From NCBI GenBank assembly GCA_900548705.1, contig URLF01000029.1, positions 1-28,518 of the forward strand: a stretch of DNA of 28,518 bases, given 5' to 3'. Below the pieces are notes generated by a model. It saw nothing but the letters and a program-made list of their open reading frames with translations, had not been told where the DNA came from and did not search any database. Within the stretch, counting starts at the first letter, position 1, and every line of letters begins with the position of its first letter. This document shows, piece after piece, positions 7,540 to 15,208 of this stretch. Position numbers and translations under genes: made by a program. Source of the DNA: an uncultured Porphyromonadaceae bacterium (GTDB lineage: Bacteria > Bacteroidota > Bacteroidia > Bacteroidales > Muribaculaceae).

Positions 7540-10500
7540 TTAAAAAGAGATATTGAGTCCGACCGAATACTGGCGCACGGAAGGATAACCGACGTTCGCG
7601 CCCACCTCCGGGTCAAATCCGGGGAATTTAGTGATTGTGAAAAGGTTGTCGATGCTCGCGTAAATTTTCAGATTCTCCACAAAGAATTTCCTGGAGATTT
7701 CCCGGGGGACTGTGTAGCCCAGCTGTATGTTCTTACACCGGAAATATGCCGCGTTATGGACGAAGGCATCACTTGCGATATTGTTTTTACCGTTTGAGCT
7801 ATTGCGCAGAATCGGATACTTGGAGTCATACAGATTCTCGGGAGTCCACGCGTTGTCGGTAATATCCTTCACGAGCGACTGCCCCATCACCGTCACAAAG
7901 CGGAACGCCTGATTGTTGTAATAGACCTGGTGGTTGCCTACACCCTGAAACAGCACACTGAAATCAAAATTGTTCCAATTCAGCCCGAGGCTCGCACCAT
8001 AAGTGAGCCTCGGCAACGTGCCGTGGCCGATTTCCACACGGTCATCGGCATCGAGTTTCCCGTCGCCGTTGGCGTCGCGATACAGGAAATCACCCAGTTC
8101 TGGACGCTGGTAGGTGGCGAAATAATCAGGATTCCTGTCGACAAGCGACTGCACATAATCGAGGTCGGCCTGGTCGCGCACTATCCGGTCGACGGTTATC
8201 ACATAAAGCTGATTGATAGGTTTACCCTCCTGCGTCTTATAGACACCGTTGATTGAAGAGACATCCCCCTGGAACTTGGTGACCTTGTTGTCGACAAACC
8301 CGATGTTGAAACCGACGTTGTAGGAAACCTTACCGATACGGTCGTTCCAATGCAGGTCAAGCTCGAATCCCTTGTTGTTGACCTCGCCGGCATTCTGGTT
8401 CGGCACCACACTCGTGCCATGCTCTAATGGAGCCGGAAGGGAAATCAATATCCCCTTTGTGTCTTTGTTGTAAATATCCACCGAACCGTTCAGGCGGTTG
8501 CTCAACAACGCGAAATCGATTCCGAGGTTGGTCATATAAGTCTTCTCCCAGGTCAGCGCCGGATTGGCCAGCACGGTCTGAGCCAGTCCCCCGGCGATAT
8601 TGCCGTTGAGGATATAATTGGCGGTGGCGAACAACGACTGGTACATATAATAGCTCGTTGTCTCGTTATTCCCCAGAGAACCATACGACAACCTGAGTTT
8701 AAGCTCGTTCAGCCAAGTCGAAGTAGCGTCCATAAACCGCTCCTGCGATATTCTCCATCCGGCCGACACCGAGGGGAAATATCCCCATCGTTTCCCGGGC
8801 GCGAATTTCGATGAGCCGTCGGCACGCAGATTGGCCTCAAGCAGATACTTCTCATCCCAGTTGAGATTTATGCGCCCGAAATATGAGCGCATCGCCCATT
8901 CATTGTAATTGCCGGTGATATTACCGTTGGTCATACCCGCGTCGATGGCCCCCAAAGATGGGTCTACCAAATCATACTTGATGAAAAAGTCAGTGTCATA
9001 CTTGTTGTACTCCTGGCTCATACCGGCCAGCACCGTCGCATCGAGCCTGCCGATATTCAGATTGTATCTGGCCGTAAGTTCCGAGGAGCGGAAAGAGTTG
9101 CGGTAATTGTATCTGCGGATATAAGTCCTGACCACCCCCTCCCTTATCAGGATGGGGCCGTCGAATGTGAAGCGGAACAGGTCTCGGTCGGTCAGATGGT
9201 GTTCGATGTTGCGCTCCCAATAGTTATAGGCGAACGCCCCCTTGATGGTCAATCCCTTGACGGGGGTGACACTCGCATGAAGCTTTATCACCGACCGCTT
9301 TGTCTTCGTCGGGTAATCCGTATCGTAAAACCATTGGCGGCGATAGGGATTGAAATTGCTGACATTCTCCTCCTCCGGATTCTGGATGCCCCCGTACAAT
9401 CCTGTCACAGGATCATACAGGGTCATGCCGGGAACTGTGTTGAAAGCTCCCGAACCGAAAATGACATCCCCCCCTGCTGTCGCATTCTCTGAGGATGGAT
9501 TGTTCTTGTCGATATACCCGAAAAATTCCACCCCCGTGCTGAGCCAGGGCTTGATGTTTACATCCAGATTTGTCCGTAGCTGATAACGTTTGTAATCGGT
9601 GTAGTATATCATGCCGGGATTATTGACATATCCCAGTGAAATATTATACATGACCGTCTTGGAGCCACCTGTCACCGACAGGTTATGGTTCTGCACCACC
9701 GACGGGTTGCGGTAGATATGGTCCTGCCAGTCGGTGTTCGGATAGATTGTCGGATTCCTCCCCGCGTCATTACGCCATTCATCAATCTTCCCCTGAGAGA
9801 ATCGCGGAGCCTGTCCGTTGGCTATGAGGCCCGCATTCTGGATTTCCATGAAGTCGGCATAGTCAGTGACAAGGTTCAGCCTTTTCGCCACAGTCTCGAA
9901 AGAGACATTCCCGCTGTATGTCACCCGGGGCGCACGTTCCACTCCATGGCGGGTGGTGACGAGTATCACTCCGTTGGCCGCACGCGAACCATATATCGCC
10001 GCCGAAGCCGCGTCTTTCAGCACGGAGATGTTCTCGATGTCCTGCGGATTGATGTCGCCCAATGCGATTCCGGTCATACCGTCGACCACCACCAGGGGAG
10101 CCGAATTGTTGAGTGTGCCTTGTCCTCTGACATATATCCCTTGGGATTCATATCCAGGGGTGTTGCCCCCGGAATTCGTCACGGTCAGACCCGCGGCGAG
10201 TCCGGCAAGCGCACCGGTCACATTTGTCACCGGACGGTCTTCAAACGACGTGGCGCCGATTGAAGCGACAGACCCTGTGAGGTTGACCTTTTTCTGGGTG
10301 GCATATCCGACCACCACCACCTCATCGAGCATCGAACGGTCATTGTCGAGGACTATCGAATAGTCATCCTTCCCGGGAGAAAGAGGTATCTCTTTGGGAG
10401 TGAAACCGACATACGACACTTGCAATGTCCCCCCTGAGGCGGGTATATTCGGGAGGCTGAACTTACCGTCCACATCGGTGACAGTGAACACCTCTGCGTC

Positions 10501-10704
10501 ACCTTTCAACTTGACGGAAGCACCAATCACAGCCTCCCCGGACTTATCCGTCACTTTGCCTGTGACAGCCCGGCTCTCATCTCTGACCGACAGAGAATCA
10601 GCCGGATTGGAAGGAGATTCCGCCAGCACCGCCATCGTCCCATATGTCCACACGCACAGCAATATCGCCGAACGTTTAATGATTGGATTTAAATTTGTGA
10701 CCAT
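7540..10704 (-). CDS. susC: SusC/RagA-family TonB-linked outer-membrane transporter
   Basis: This 1054-residue barrel imports bound oligosaccharides using TonB energy. The signal peptide (residues 1-28) is followed by a carboxypeptidase-D regulatory-like domain (about 46-125, VTGKVTDKSGEAVIGASVKLKG ... LQVSYVGFTPKE; key feature GKVTD and YVGF), then the SusC signature region DEVVVVGYATQKKVNLTGSV. The plug domain (about 145-260) contains NNSAPLVVVDGM and ISVLKDAASAAIYGSRAANG. The 22-strand barrel fills the rest and ends in VGLNISF with a terminal aromatic. No DUF4880/FecR-type signalling extension is present, so it should not act through an anti-sigma factor. A hairpin lies 18 bases before the ATG, and the Cbp1-like gene ends 71 bases upstream. 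Confidence 0.96.
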   Translation of the reverse strand: MVTNLNPIIKRSAILLCVWTYGTMAVLAESPSNPADSLSVRDESRAVTGKVTDKSGEAVIGASVKLKGDAEVFTVTDVDGKFSLPNIPASGGTLQVSYVGFTPKEIPLSPGKDDYSIVLDNDRSMLDEVVVVGYATQKKVNLTGSVASIGATSFEDRPVTNVTGALAGLAAGLTVTNSGGNTPGYESQGIYVRGQGTLNNSAPLVVVDGMTGIALGDINPQDIENISVLKDAASAAIYGSRAANGVILVTTRHGVERAPRVTYSGNVSFETVAKRLNLVTDYADFMEIQNAGLIANGQAPRFSQGKIDEWRNDAGRNPTIYPNTDWQDHIYRNPSVVQNHNLSVTGGSKTVMYNISLGYVNNPGMIYYTDYKRYQLRTNLDVNIKPWLSTGVEFFGYIDKNNPSSENATAGGDVIFGSGAFNTVPGMTLYDPVTGLYGGIQNPEEENVSNFNPYRRQWFYDTDYPTKTKRSVIKLHASVTPVKGLTIKGAFAYNYWERNIEHHLTDRDLFRFTFDGPILIREGVVRTYIRRYNYRNSFRSSELTARYNLNIGRLDATVLAGMSQEYNKYDTDFFIKYDLVDPSLGAIDAGMTNGNITGNYNEWAMRSYFGRINLNWDEKYLLEANLRADGSSKFAPGKRWGYFPSVSAGWRISQERFMDATSTWLNELKLRLSYGSLGNNETTSYYMYQSLFATANYILNGNIAGGLAQTVLANPALTWEKTYMTNLGIDFALLSNRLNGSVDIYNKDTKGILISLPAPLEHGTSVVPNQNAGEVNNKGFELDLHWNDRIGKVSYNVGFNIGFVDNKVTKFQGDVSSINGVYKTQEGKPINQLYVITVDRIVRDQADLDYVQSLVDRNPDYFATYQRPELGDFLYRDANGDGKLDADDRVEIGHGTLPRLTYGASLGLNWNNFDFSVLFQGVGNHQVYYNNQAFRFVTVMGQSLVKDITDNAWTPENLYDSKYPILRNSSNGKNNIASDAFVHNAAYFRCKNIQLGYTVPREISRKFFVENLKIYASIDNLFTITKFPGFDPEVGANVGYPSVRQYSVGLNISF

Positions 10705-10721
10705 CTATCAATTTTGAGTGT

Positions 10722-10742
10722 CGGAATCACCGTATGATTCCG
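10722..10742. promoter_or_regulatory. Inverted repeat immediately upstream of susC
   Basis: CGGAATCA, a 5-base spacer and TGATTCCG form a perfect 8-bp inverted repeat ending 18 bases before the susC ATG. I find no TAnnTTTG box in this 71-base gap, so susC may be read through from the upstream lipoprotein gene. The repeat could then be an intercistronic hairpin or an operator. The same two arms occur in the core of the palindrome at 13528-13567. Confidence 0.45.
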
Positions 10743-10775
10743 GTTATCCATATGCTTATCTGTTTCGAATCGCTA

Positions 10776-11639
10776 TCAATCAGTCTGGATGACAAGGTAA
10801 TTCGTCAGGCTCCAGAATTTGTGGGGGTCGGTGATTTCAAGGGTCTTCTGCCCGTTTTCATCGACCAATTCATATGACGATTCCGGATGGTTGGTAAGAA
10901 TCCTGACCTTAGACGCGTGTAAAGGCAATGATATGAGGAGCCGTTTGTCACCTGTCTCGAAGAATCCTTTGTCAAACTCCCCCTTCATCAGTTTGGTCTT
11001 GCGGAGGAATCCTGATTCAATTATGCTGTGTCCTTTCAACTCTGATTTGGAAGCTATCACATAATAGCACATATTCAGCTCATTCTCAAGTCTGAGCGAT
11101 GTCTCCTGGGCGGCATCCCGCTCCCCGGTGACGGCTGAGACGGTGGTATTGAGTGAATCTACGGTATTGTTCAAGGCCCCGATATGCTCATTGGCGGCGG
11201 TGAGCTGCCGTCGCAGCGATTCGATTTCCTCCAGCTGGGAATCCATCTGGAGTCGGAGAGCGTCTATCGTCTCGTGGAGTTCCTTCTGATTGATTGTCGA
11301 GTTTTCCAGTTTCCCCTCCAGTTCCTGCAACTGCGCCTTGCGCTGCTTTATCTTCTCCTTCAGGTTGGCTATGTCGGCGAGAATGCGGGCCTTCTGTCCG
11401 GCATTCTCGGCAGGCTGTTTCGAGGCAATGGTCATGACCTTCTCAAGCTGCTTTATTTCATCCAGCCCGGCAGAGACCTCCTTGACAAGCGACAGAAGCT
11501 GGTCACGCTCGTTTAAGGCGGTGGCAAGCTCCTGTTTGGAGATTTCCGCCAGAGATTGCTGCTCCCGATCCTCGGTTCCGTTGCAAGACAACAGCAAAAT
11601 CGTGATGACTATCGGTATGATGAGATGTTTCGTTTCCAT
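10776..11639 (-). CDS. Coiled-coil lipoprotein, Cbp1-like
   Basis: This 287-residue lipoprotein starts at METKHLIIP (11639), chosen because the signal peptide and lipobox ILLLSC follow directly; the frame stays open a further 25 codons upstream. Residues about 25-195 are a long coiled coil (runs such as LATALNERDQLLSLVKEV and EEIESLRRQLTAANEHIGAL). The C-terminal 95 residues are globular: NMCYYVIASKSELKGHSII, LLISLPLHASKVRILTNHP, then DPHKFWSLTNYLVIQ. That domain resembles the Bacteroidales group annotated as Cbp1-like collagen-binding glycoprotein adhesins, recalled from memory and not checked. It lies upstream of susCD on the same strand and may be in their operon. A weak promoter (GTTG, 21 bases, GAAATTTG at 11663-11670) precedes it. 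Confidence 0.72.
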   Translation of the reverse strand: METKHLIIPIVITILLLSCNGTEDREQQSLAEISKQELATALNERDQLLSLVKEVSAGLDEIKQLEKVMTIASKQPAENAGQKARILADIANLKEKIKQRKAQLQELEGKLENSTINQKELHETIDALRLQMDSQLEEIESLRRQLTAANEHIGALNNTVDSLNTTVSAVTGERDAAQETSLRLENELNMCYYVIASKSELKGHSIIESGFLRKTKLMKGEFDKGFFETGDKRLLISLPLHASKVRILTNHPESSYELVDENGQKTLEITDPHKFWSLTNYLVIQTD

Positions 11640-11743
11640 CTGGTCCGGCATTTTATTCACGACAAATTTCGCGAACTTTCCCCGGCTGTCACAACATACG
11701 TCAATAGACAGCAAAAATGTGTCAATGAAGGGATGCTGTCATA

Positions 11744-11775
11744 TTTGTCATTACTGGAAAGAATGACTAATTTTG
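11744..11775 (+). promoter_or_regulatory. Promoter of the LytS/LytTR pair, giving a leaderless mRNA
   Basis: TTTG at 11744-11747, a 20-base spacer and TAATTTTG at 11768-11775 match the Bacteroidota consensus exactly. The kinase ATG is at 11780, only four bases after the box. Transcription should therefore start at or within a base or two of the start codon. Confidence 0.75.
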
Positions 11776-11779
11776 TGAA

Positions 11780-12818
11780 ATGAAATCGTTGGAATACAAG
11801 ACAGACTTAATATTTGATTTGTTTTTCTGCATCATCATTATGCCGCTCTTGATAATTCTCGGGCCCGCGCAATACTGGTGGAGGACATCCCCGGTGTTCA
11901 CCTGCCTGGCGATTTCATATCTCTACGGATGCTATTTCGCCACCAAAGCGATGAGCCTACCCCGGCTGGTGCTGTCTAAATCCTATTACAGGATAATCAG
12001 CATAACTGTCCTCCTGCTGATTCTGACATACCTCCTTACCCTCTACCCCTTGCCGGAAATGGATTTCGTGATTCCGTCGATGAGCGAATACCAGACCAGG
12101 GTCAGGAACTACAACATCACGATAACCGTCTGGCTGCTCTTTTCGGTCGTGATATGCTATTCGCTGACGGTCTCGTTCATCAAAGAACTGTATCACCGCC
12201 AGCTGCTCCAGAGCATCGTGGAAAACCAGCGCAACAAGGCTGAACTGGCCCTGTTCAAGGCCCAGATAAATCCCCATTTCCTCTTCAACACCCTCAACTC
12301 ACTTTACAGTCTGGTGATAGGCACCTCGCAAAAGGCTGAAGATGCCTTCATCAAATTCACCGAATTGCTCAAATACACCTACGTCACCGCCGGGAAGGAC
12401 TGGGTGACAATCGCTGATGAAATCGATTACATCAACAATTACATAGACCTGGAGCTTATCCGGCTCGACAACCACACGAAGGTCATCCGCGACTGCTCTG
12501 TGGATGACGACCAGGCCAGGATTCCCCCCCCTCATATTCCTCACATTCGTGGAGAACGCCTTCAAATACGGGGCTTCGACGAGCCGCGACTGCGAGATTT
12601 TCCTGAAGCTTCATCTCGAAGGGGGAATACTGGTTTTCGAGACAGCCAACCGGATTGTGAGACATGCCGACGAGTTCCGGCAGGATATGCCGGTAGGTAT
12701 AAACAACTGCAAAAGCCGTCTTGCGGGACTGTTTCCCGACAGACATGTACTCAACATCGAGGAGGTTGACGACACCTTCAAGGTTTATCTTAAAATTGTT
12801 CTTGACAGCCATGAGTGA
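11780..12818 (+). pseudogene. LytS-type sensor histidine kinase, frameshifted at a C8 tract
   Basis: The N-terminus has four predicted membrane helices (residues about 10-135) and no large sensor domain. The His_kinase family motif FKAQINPHFLFNTLNSLYSLV follows, with the phospho-acceptor histidine near residue 164. In the first frame the reading is normal to DDQARIPP, then runs into unrelated sequence and stops at 12769. The true ATPase domain continues one frame over: PLIFLTFVENAFKYG (N-box), then GINNCKSRLAGLFPDRHVL, ending at 12818. The break is at C12524-12531, eight C's where seven would keep a 345-residue kinase in frame. Its end overlaps the regulator start by 8 bases. It may be a real mutation, a slippage-prone switch or a base-calling error. 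The input signal is unknown. Confidence 0.85.
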
Positions 12819-13518
12819 CACGATAAGATGTGTGGCCATCGACGATGAGCCTCTCGCCCTTGAGGTGATAGAGAAATTTTGCCAAAGAATCGGCAATGTG
12901 GACCTCCGGAAGTTCTCCAATCCGATTGCCGGACTTGATGCGATAAGGCAGTCGCTTCCCGACATCGTGTTTCTCGATATCGAGATGGAGGGGATAAACG
13001 GCCTCGACATAGCCTCACAGCTACCCAAAGGCACCTGCTTCATATTCACGACAGCCTATTTGCGATACGCGCTCGACGGATTCGACCTCGACGCGGTCGA
13101 CTACCTCCACAAGCCGTTTGCCTACACCCGGTTTCAGACCGCCTTCTCCAAGGCGTTGAGACGATTGGGACGACAGCCGATAACAGCCCCCTCGCAATGT
13201 ATCGTAGTCAAGCAGGATTACATCAACATCAGCATCCCGATAGATGACATCCTCTATATCGAGGCAGTCGAAGGGTATTCCAAGATTCACCGTATGTCGG
13301 GGGAATGCGTAATGTCACGGATTCTGTTGAAGAATATCTTTGAACTGCTCCCTACCGATACCTTTTTACGGATTCACCGGTCTTTCATCGCGTCGAAATC
13401 AAAAATCAAGAGCTTCAACCGTCAGGAAGTCCTCCTCAACGACGGTCACACATTGCCAATCGGCCGCCAATACGCCTCCGACTTCATCCATATGATGTCA
13501 AACGCTTCCCCCTCCTGA
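12811..13518 (+). CDS. LytTR-family response regulator
   Basis: This 235-residue cytoplasmic regulator is the partner of the LytS-type kinase. The start MSDTIRCVAIDDEPLAL at 12811 overlaps the kinase stop as ATGAGTGA; a longer open frame from 12721 is rejected because it precedes the receiver fold. The receiver domain (1-120) has the acidic pair D11/D12, phospho-acceptor D56 in FLDIEM, T80 and K101 in the LHKPF motif. The LytTR DNA-binding domain (about 128-232) has YIEAVEGYSKIHRMSGE, FLRIHRSFIASKSKIKSF and LPIGRQYASDF. Such regulators bind direct repeats. Likely targets are the divergent lipoprotein-susCD operon or the amylase, inferred from position only. Confidence 0.93.
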   Translation: MSDTIRCVAIDDEPLALEVIEKFCQRIGNVDLRKFSNPIAGLDAIRQSLPDIVFLDIEMEGINGLDIASQLPKGTCFIFTTAYLRYALDGFDLDAVDYLHKPFAYTRFQTAFSKALRRLGRQPITAPSQCIVVKQDYINISIPIDDILYIEAVEGYSKIHRMSGECVMSRILLKNIFELLPTDTFLRIHRSFIASKSKIKSFNRQEVLLNDGHTLPIGRQYASDFIHMMSNASPS

Positions 13519-13527
13519 GCATAAACG

Positions 13528-13567
13528 AGCAAGTGGGTCGGAATCAATTGATTCCGACCCACTTGCT
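13528..13567. terminator. Perfect 40-base palindrome between convergent genes
   Basis: The half AGCAAGTGGGTCGGAATCAA is followed directly by its exact complement, with no spacer. It starts 9 bases after the LytTR stop and ends 49 bases before the end of the amylase gene on the other strand. It probably serves as a bidirectional terminator, folding into a roughly 18-bp hairpin, although no T run follows on either strand. The inner CGGAATCA/TGATTCCG arms are identical to those upstream of susC. Confidence 0.6.
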
Positions 13568-13616
13568 ATATCATAGATTGTTGACTGTCAATCAATGTCG
13601 TCCGATATGGCCATCC

Positions 13617-15092
13617 TTATTTGGCGGCGTGGCAGCAACGCGGGGCAACCGCAGGGGTTGACAGCACAACATACGCGCCGGGGAGCAATGTGGGGGGAAT
13701 GGCCGCAGGCTCGGAGGGTGAGAAGATGTTGGTCAGTCCGGCTGTGTCAGGGGCAGCTCCGGTGAATTTGACAGCCTCCTCCTTGGAGCCGAGGTTGACG
13801 GCCACAACCACACGTGAATCGCCCAGTGAACGTTCGAACACATAGAGGTCAGGAGAAGTGGTCGGGAAGCGCATCATCTTGGCACCCTCGGGGTTACCGG
13901 CGGCAAGCGCGGGATTGCCATGCTTGAGGGTGGTCAATGTCTGGTAGAATTTGAAATAATCGTTGCGGGGTTCCCACTGCGGAGCCTTGTCCTTCTCGAA
14001 GAATTCAAATGCACGGTTCATTCCGGTCTCCTGACCTGTGTAGATGAGCGGCATACCGGGAAGTGTGAAGCTCAGAACACCGAAGGCCTGCGAGAGATTG
14101 CCGAGACGCTCGAATTCTGTTCCCTCCCATGAATTGAGGTCATGGTTGGTGATCATCTCCATCAGATAAGTGTCGGCGGGGAACTCGGCAGCCTGTGCGT
14201 TGAGCATCGAGTCGATGGCCACAGCATGTTTCACCGCGAACTTGCGGGGTTCGGTCTGACCGTTACGCGCGTCGACAAAGGTGTATTGTCCCTGAGTGGC
14301 GGCTATCTCCGAGAAGAGGTCTTTCATCGGCCAGTTGTAACCCATATCGAAACCCTCTACATGCAGTTCTGGCTTTGTAGCCTCGGCGAGCATGAAAAGT
14401 CCGGGCTGGGCAGCCTGGAGCTGAGGACGCGCCTCATTCCAGAAATCGGTCGGCACCTCTCCGGCCACATCGCAGCGGAATCCGTCGATACCGACCTCTG
14501 TTAGCCAGAATTTCAACGCGTCTATCATACCGGCACGCATCGCGGGATTGGAATAATCGAATTTGTAGACGTCGGTCCAGTCATAAGGGCCATACATCTC
14601 CCCTTTCTCATTGCGGACATACCAGTCGGGATGCTGCTCAACCCAGGCGTTGTCACAGCCTGAATGATTCGGCACCCAGTCAATGATAACCTTCATCCCG
14701 AGGTCATGGGCCTTCTTCACCGTGGCCTTGAAATCCTCGATATTGCCGAACTCGGGATTGATGTCCTTGTAGTCGCGGACGGCATAGTAGCTGCCGAGTG
14801 TACCCTTGCGGTTCTTCTCCGAGATAGGATGAACAGGCATGAACCATAGCAGGTCGACGCCCAGCTCCTTCAGTCGGGGCAACTCCTTGTCAAACGCCTT
14901 CAAGGTGCCTTCATCTGTGAACTGACGCAGGTTTACCTCATAGATGACCGCGTTGCGGCTCCAGCAGGGGTGATTCAGTTTGGTGGCGGGAACGGCAGGC
15001 ACATTCACCTGCACGGGGGAATTTTGAGCCGCGGCATTCAGTCCCAACAGGGCACATAAGCCGCATGCAACTCCTTTCAGAATCTTTTTCAT
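13617..15092 (-). CDS. Secreted GH13 alpha-amylase family glycoside hydrolase
   Basis: This 491-residue enzyme should hydrolyse alpha-glucans such as starch oligosaccharides. A type I signal peptide (residues 1-22, ending LNAAAQ) without a lipobox points to the periplasm or secretion. The (beta/alpha)8 barrel carries the four GH13 regions: DWVPNH (138-143), GIDGFRCDVA with nucleophile D208, FMLAEAT with acid/base E237, and ITNHDLN with the transition-state aspartate D318. All three catalytic residues are present. A C-terminal beta domain follows (about 400-480, LYVFERSLGDSRVVVAVNLG). It has its own promoter and sits beyond the LytTR pair from susCD. Subfamily and product size cannot be decided here; the unusual tail RCCHAAK has no role I can name. 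Confidence 0.93.
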   Translation of the reverse strand: MKKILKGVACGLCALLGLNAAAQNSPVQVNVPAVPATKLNHPCWSRNAVIYEVNLRQFTDEGTLKAFDKELPRLKELGVDLLWFMPVHPISEKNRKGTLGSYYAVRDYKDINPEFGNIEDFKATVKKAHDLGMKVIIDWVPNHSGCDNAWVEQHPDWYVRNEKGEMYGPYDWTDVYKFDYSNPAMRAGMIDALKFWLTEVGIDGFRCDVAGEVPTDFWNEARPQLQAAQPGLFMLAEATKPELHVEGFDMGYNWPMKDLFSEIAATQGQYTFVDARNGQTEPRKFAVKHAVAIDSMLNAQAAEFPADTYLMEMITNHDLNSWEGTEFERLGNLSQAFGVLSFTLPGMPLIYTGQETGMNRAFEFFEKDKAPQWEPRNDYFKFYQTLTTLKHGNPALAAGNPEGAKMMRFPTTSPDLYVFERSLGDSRVVVAVNLGSKEEAVKFTGAAPDTAGLTNIFSPSEPAAIPPTLLPGAYVVLSTPAVAPRCCHAAK

Positions 15093-15128
15093 GGTGATAT
15101 GATTGTTGATGGTTTTATTTTCCGATTA

Positions 15129-15160
15129 CAAATTTACCATCTTGCGCAAACATATCCAAA
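15129..15160 (-). promoter_or_regulatory. Promoter of the amylase gene
   Basis: On the minus strand TTTG (15157-15160), 20 bases and TAAATTTG (15129-15136) match the Bacteroidota consensus exactly. Transcription should start near 15124, leaving a leader of about 30 bases. This shows the amylase is transcribed apart from the upstream regulator gene. Confidence 0.75.
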
Positions 15161-15208
15161 AACATCAACGTCTAAATTCAATTTGTTTCTCCAAAAGGGA
15201 ACCGAAAG

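Noticed and set aside
12721..12810. Longer N-terminus for the LytTR regulator
   Set aside because: These 30 codons are the kinase ATPase tail read in another frame; the receiver fold starts at 12811 with a classic stop-start overlap.
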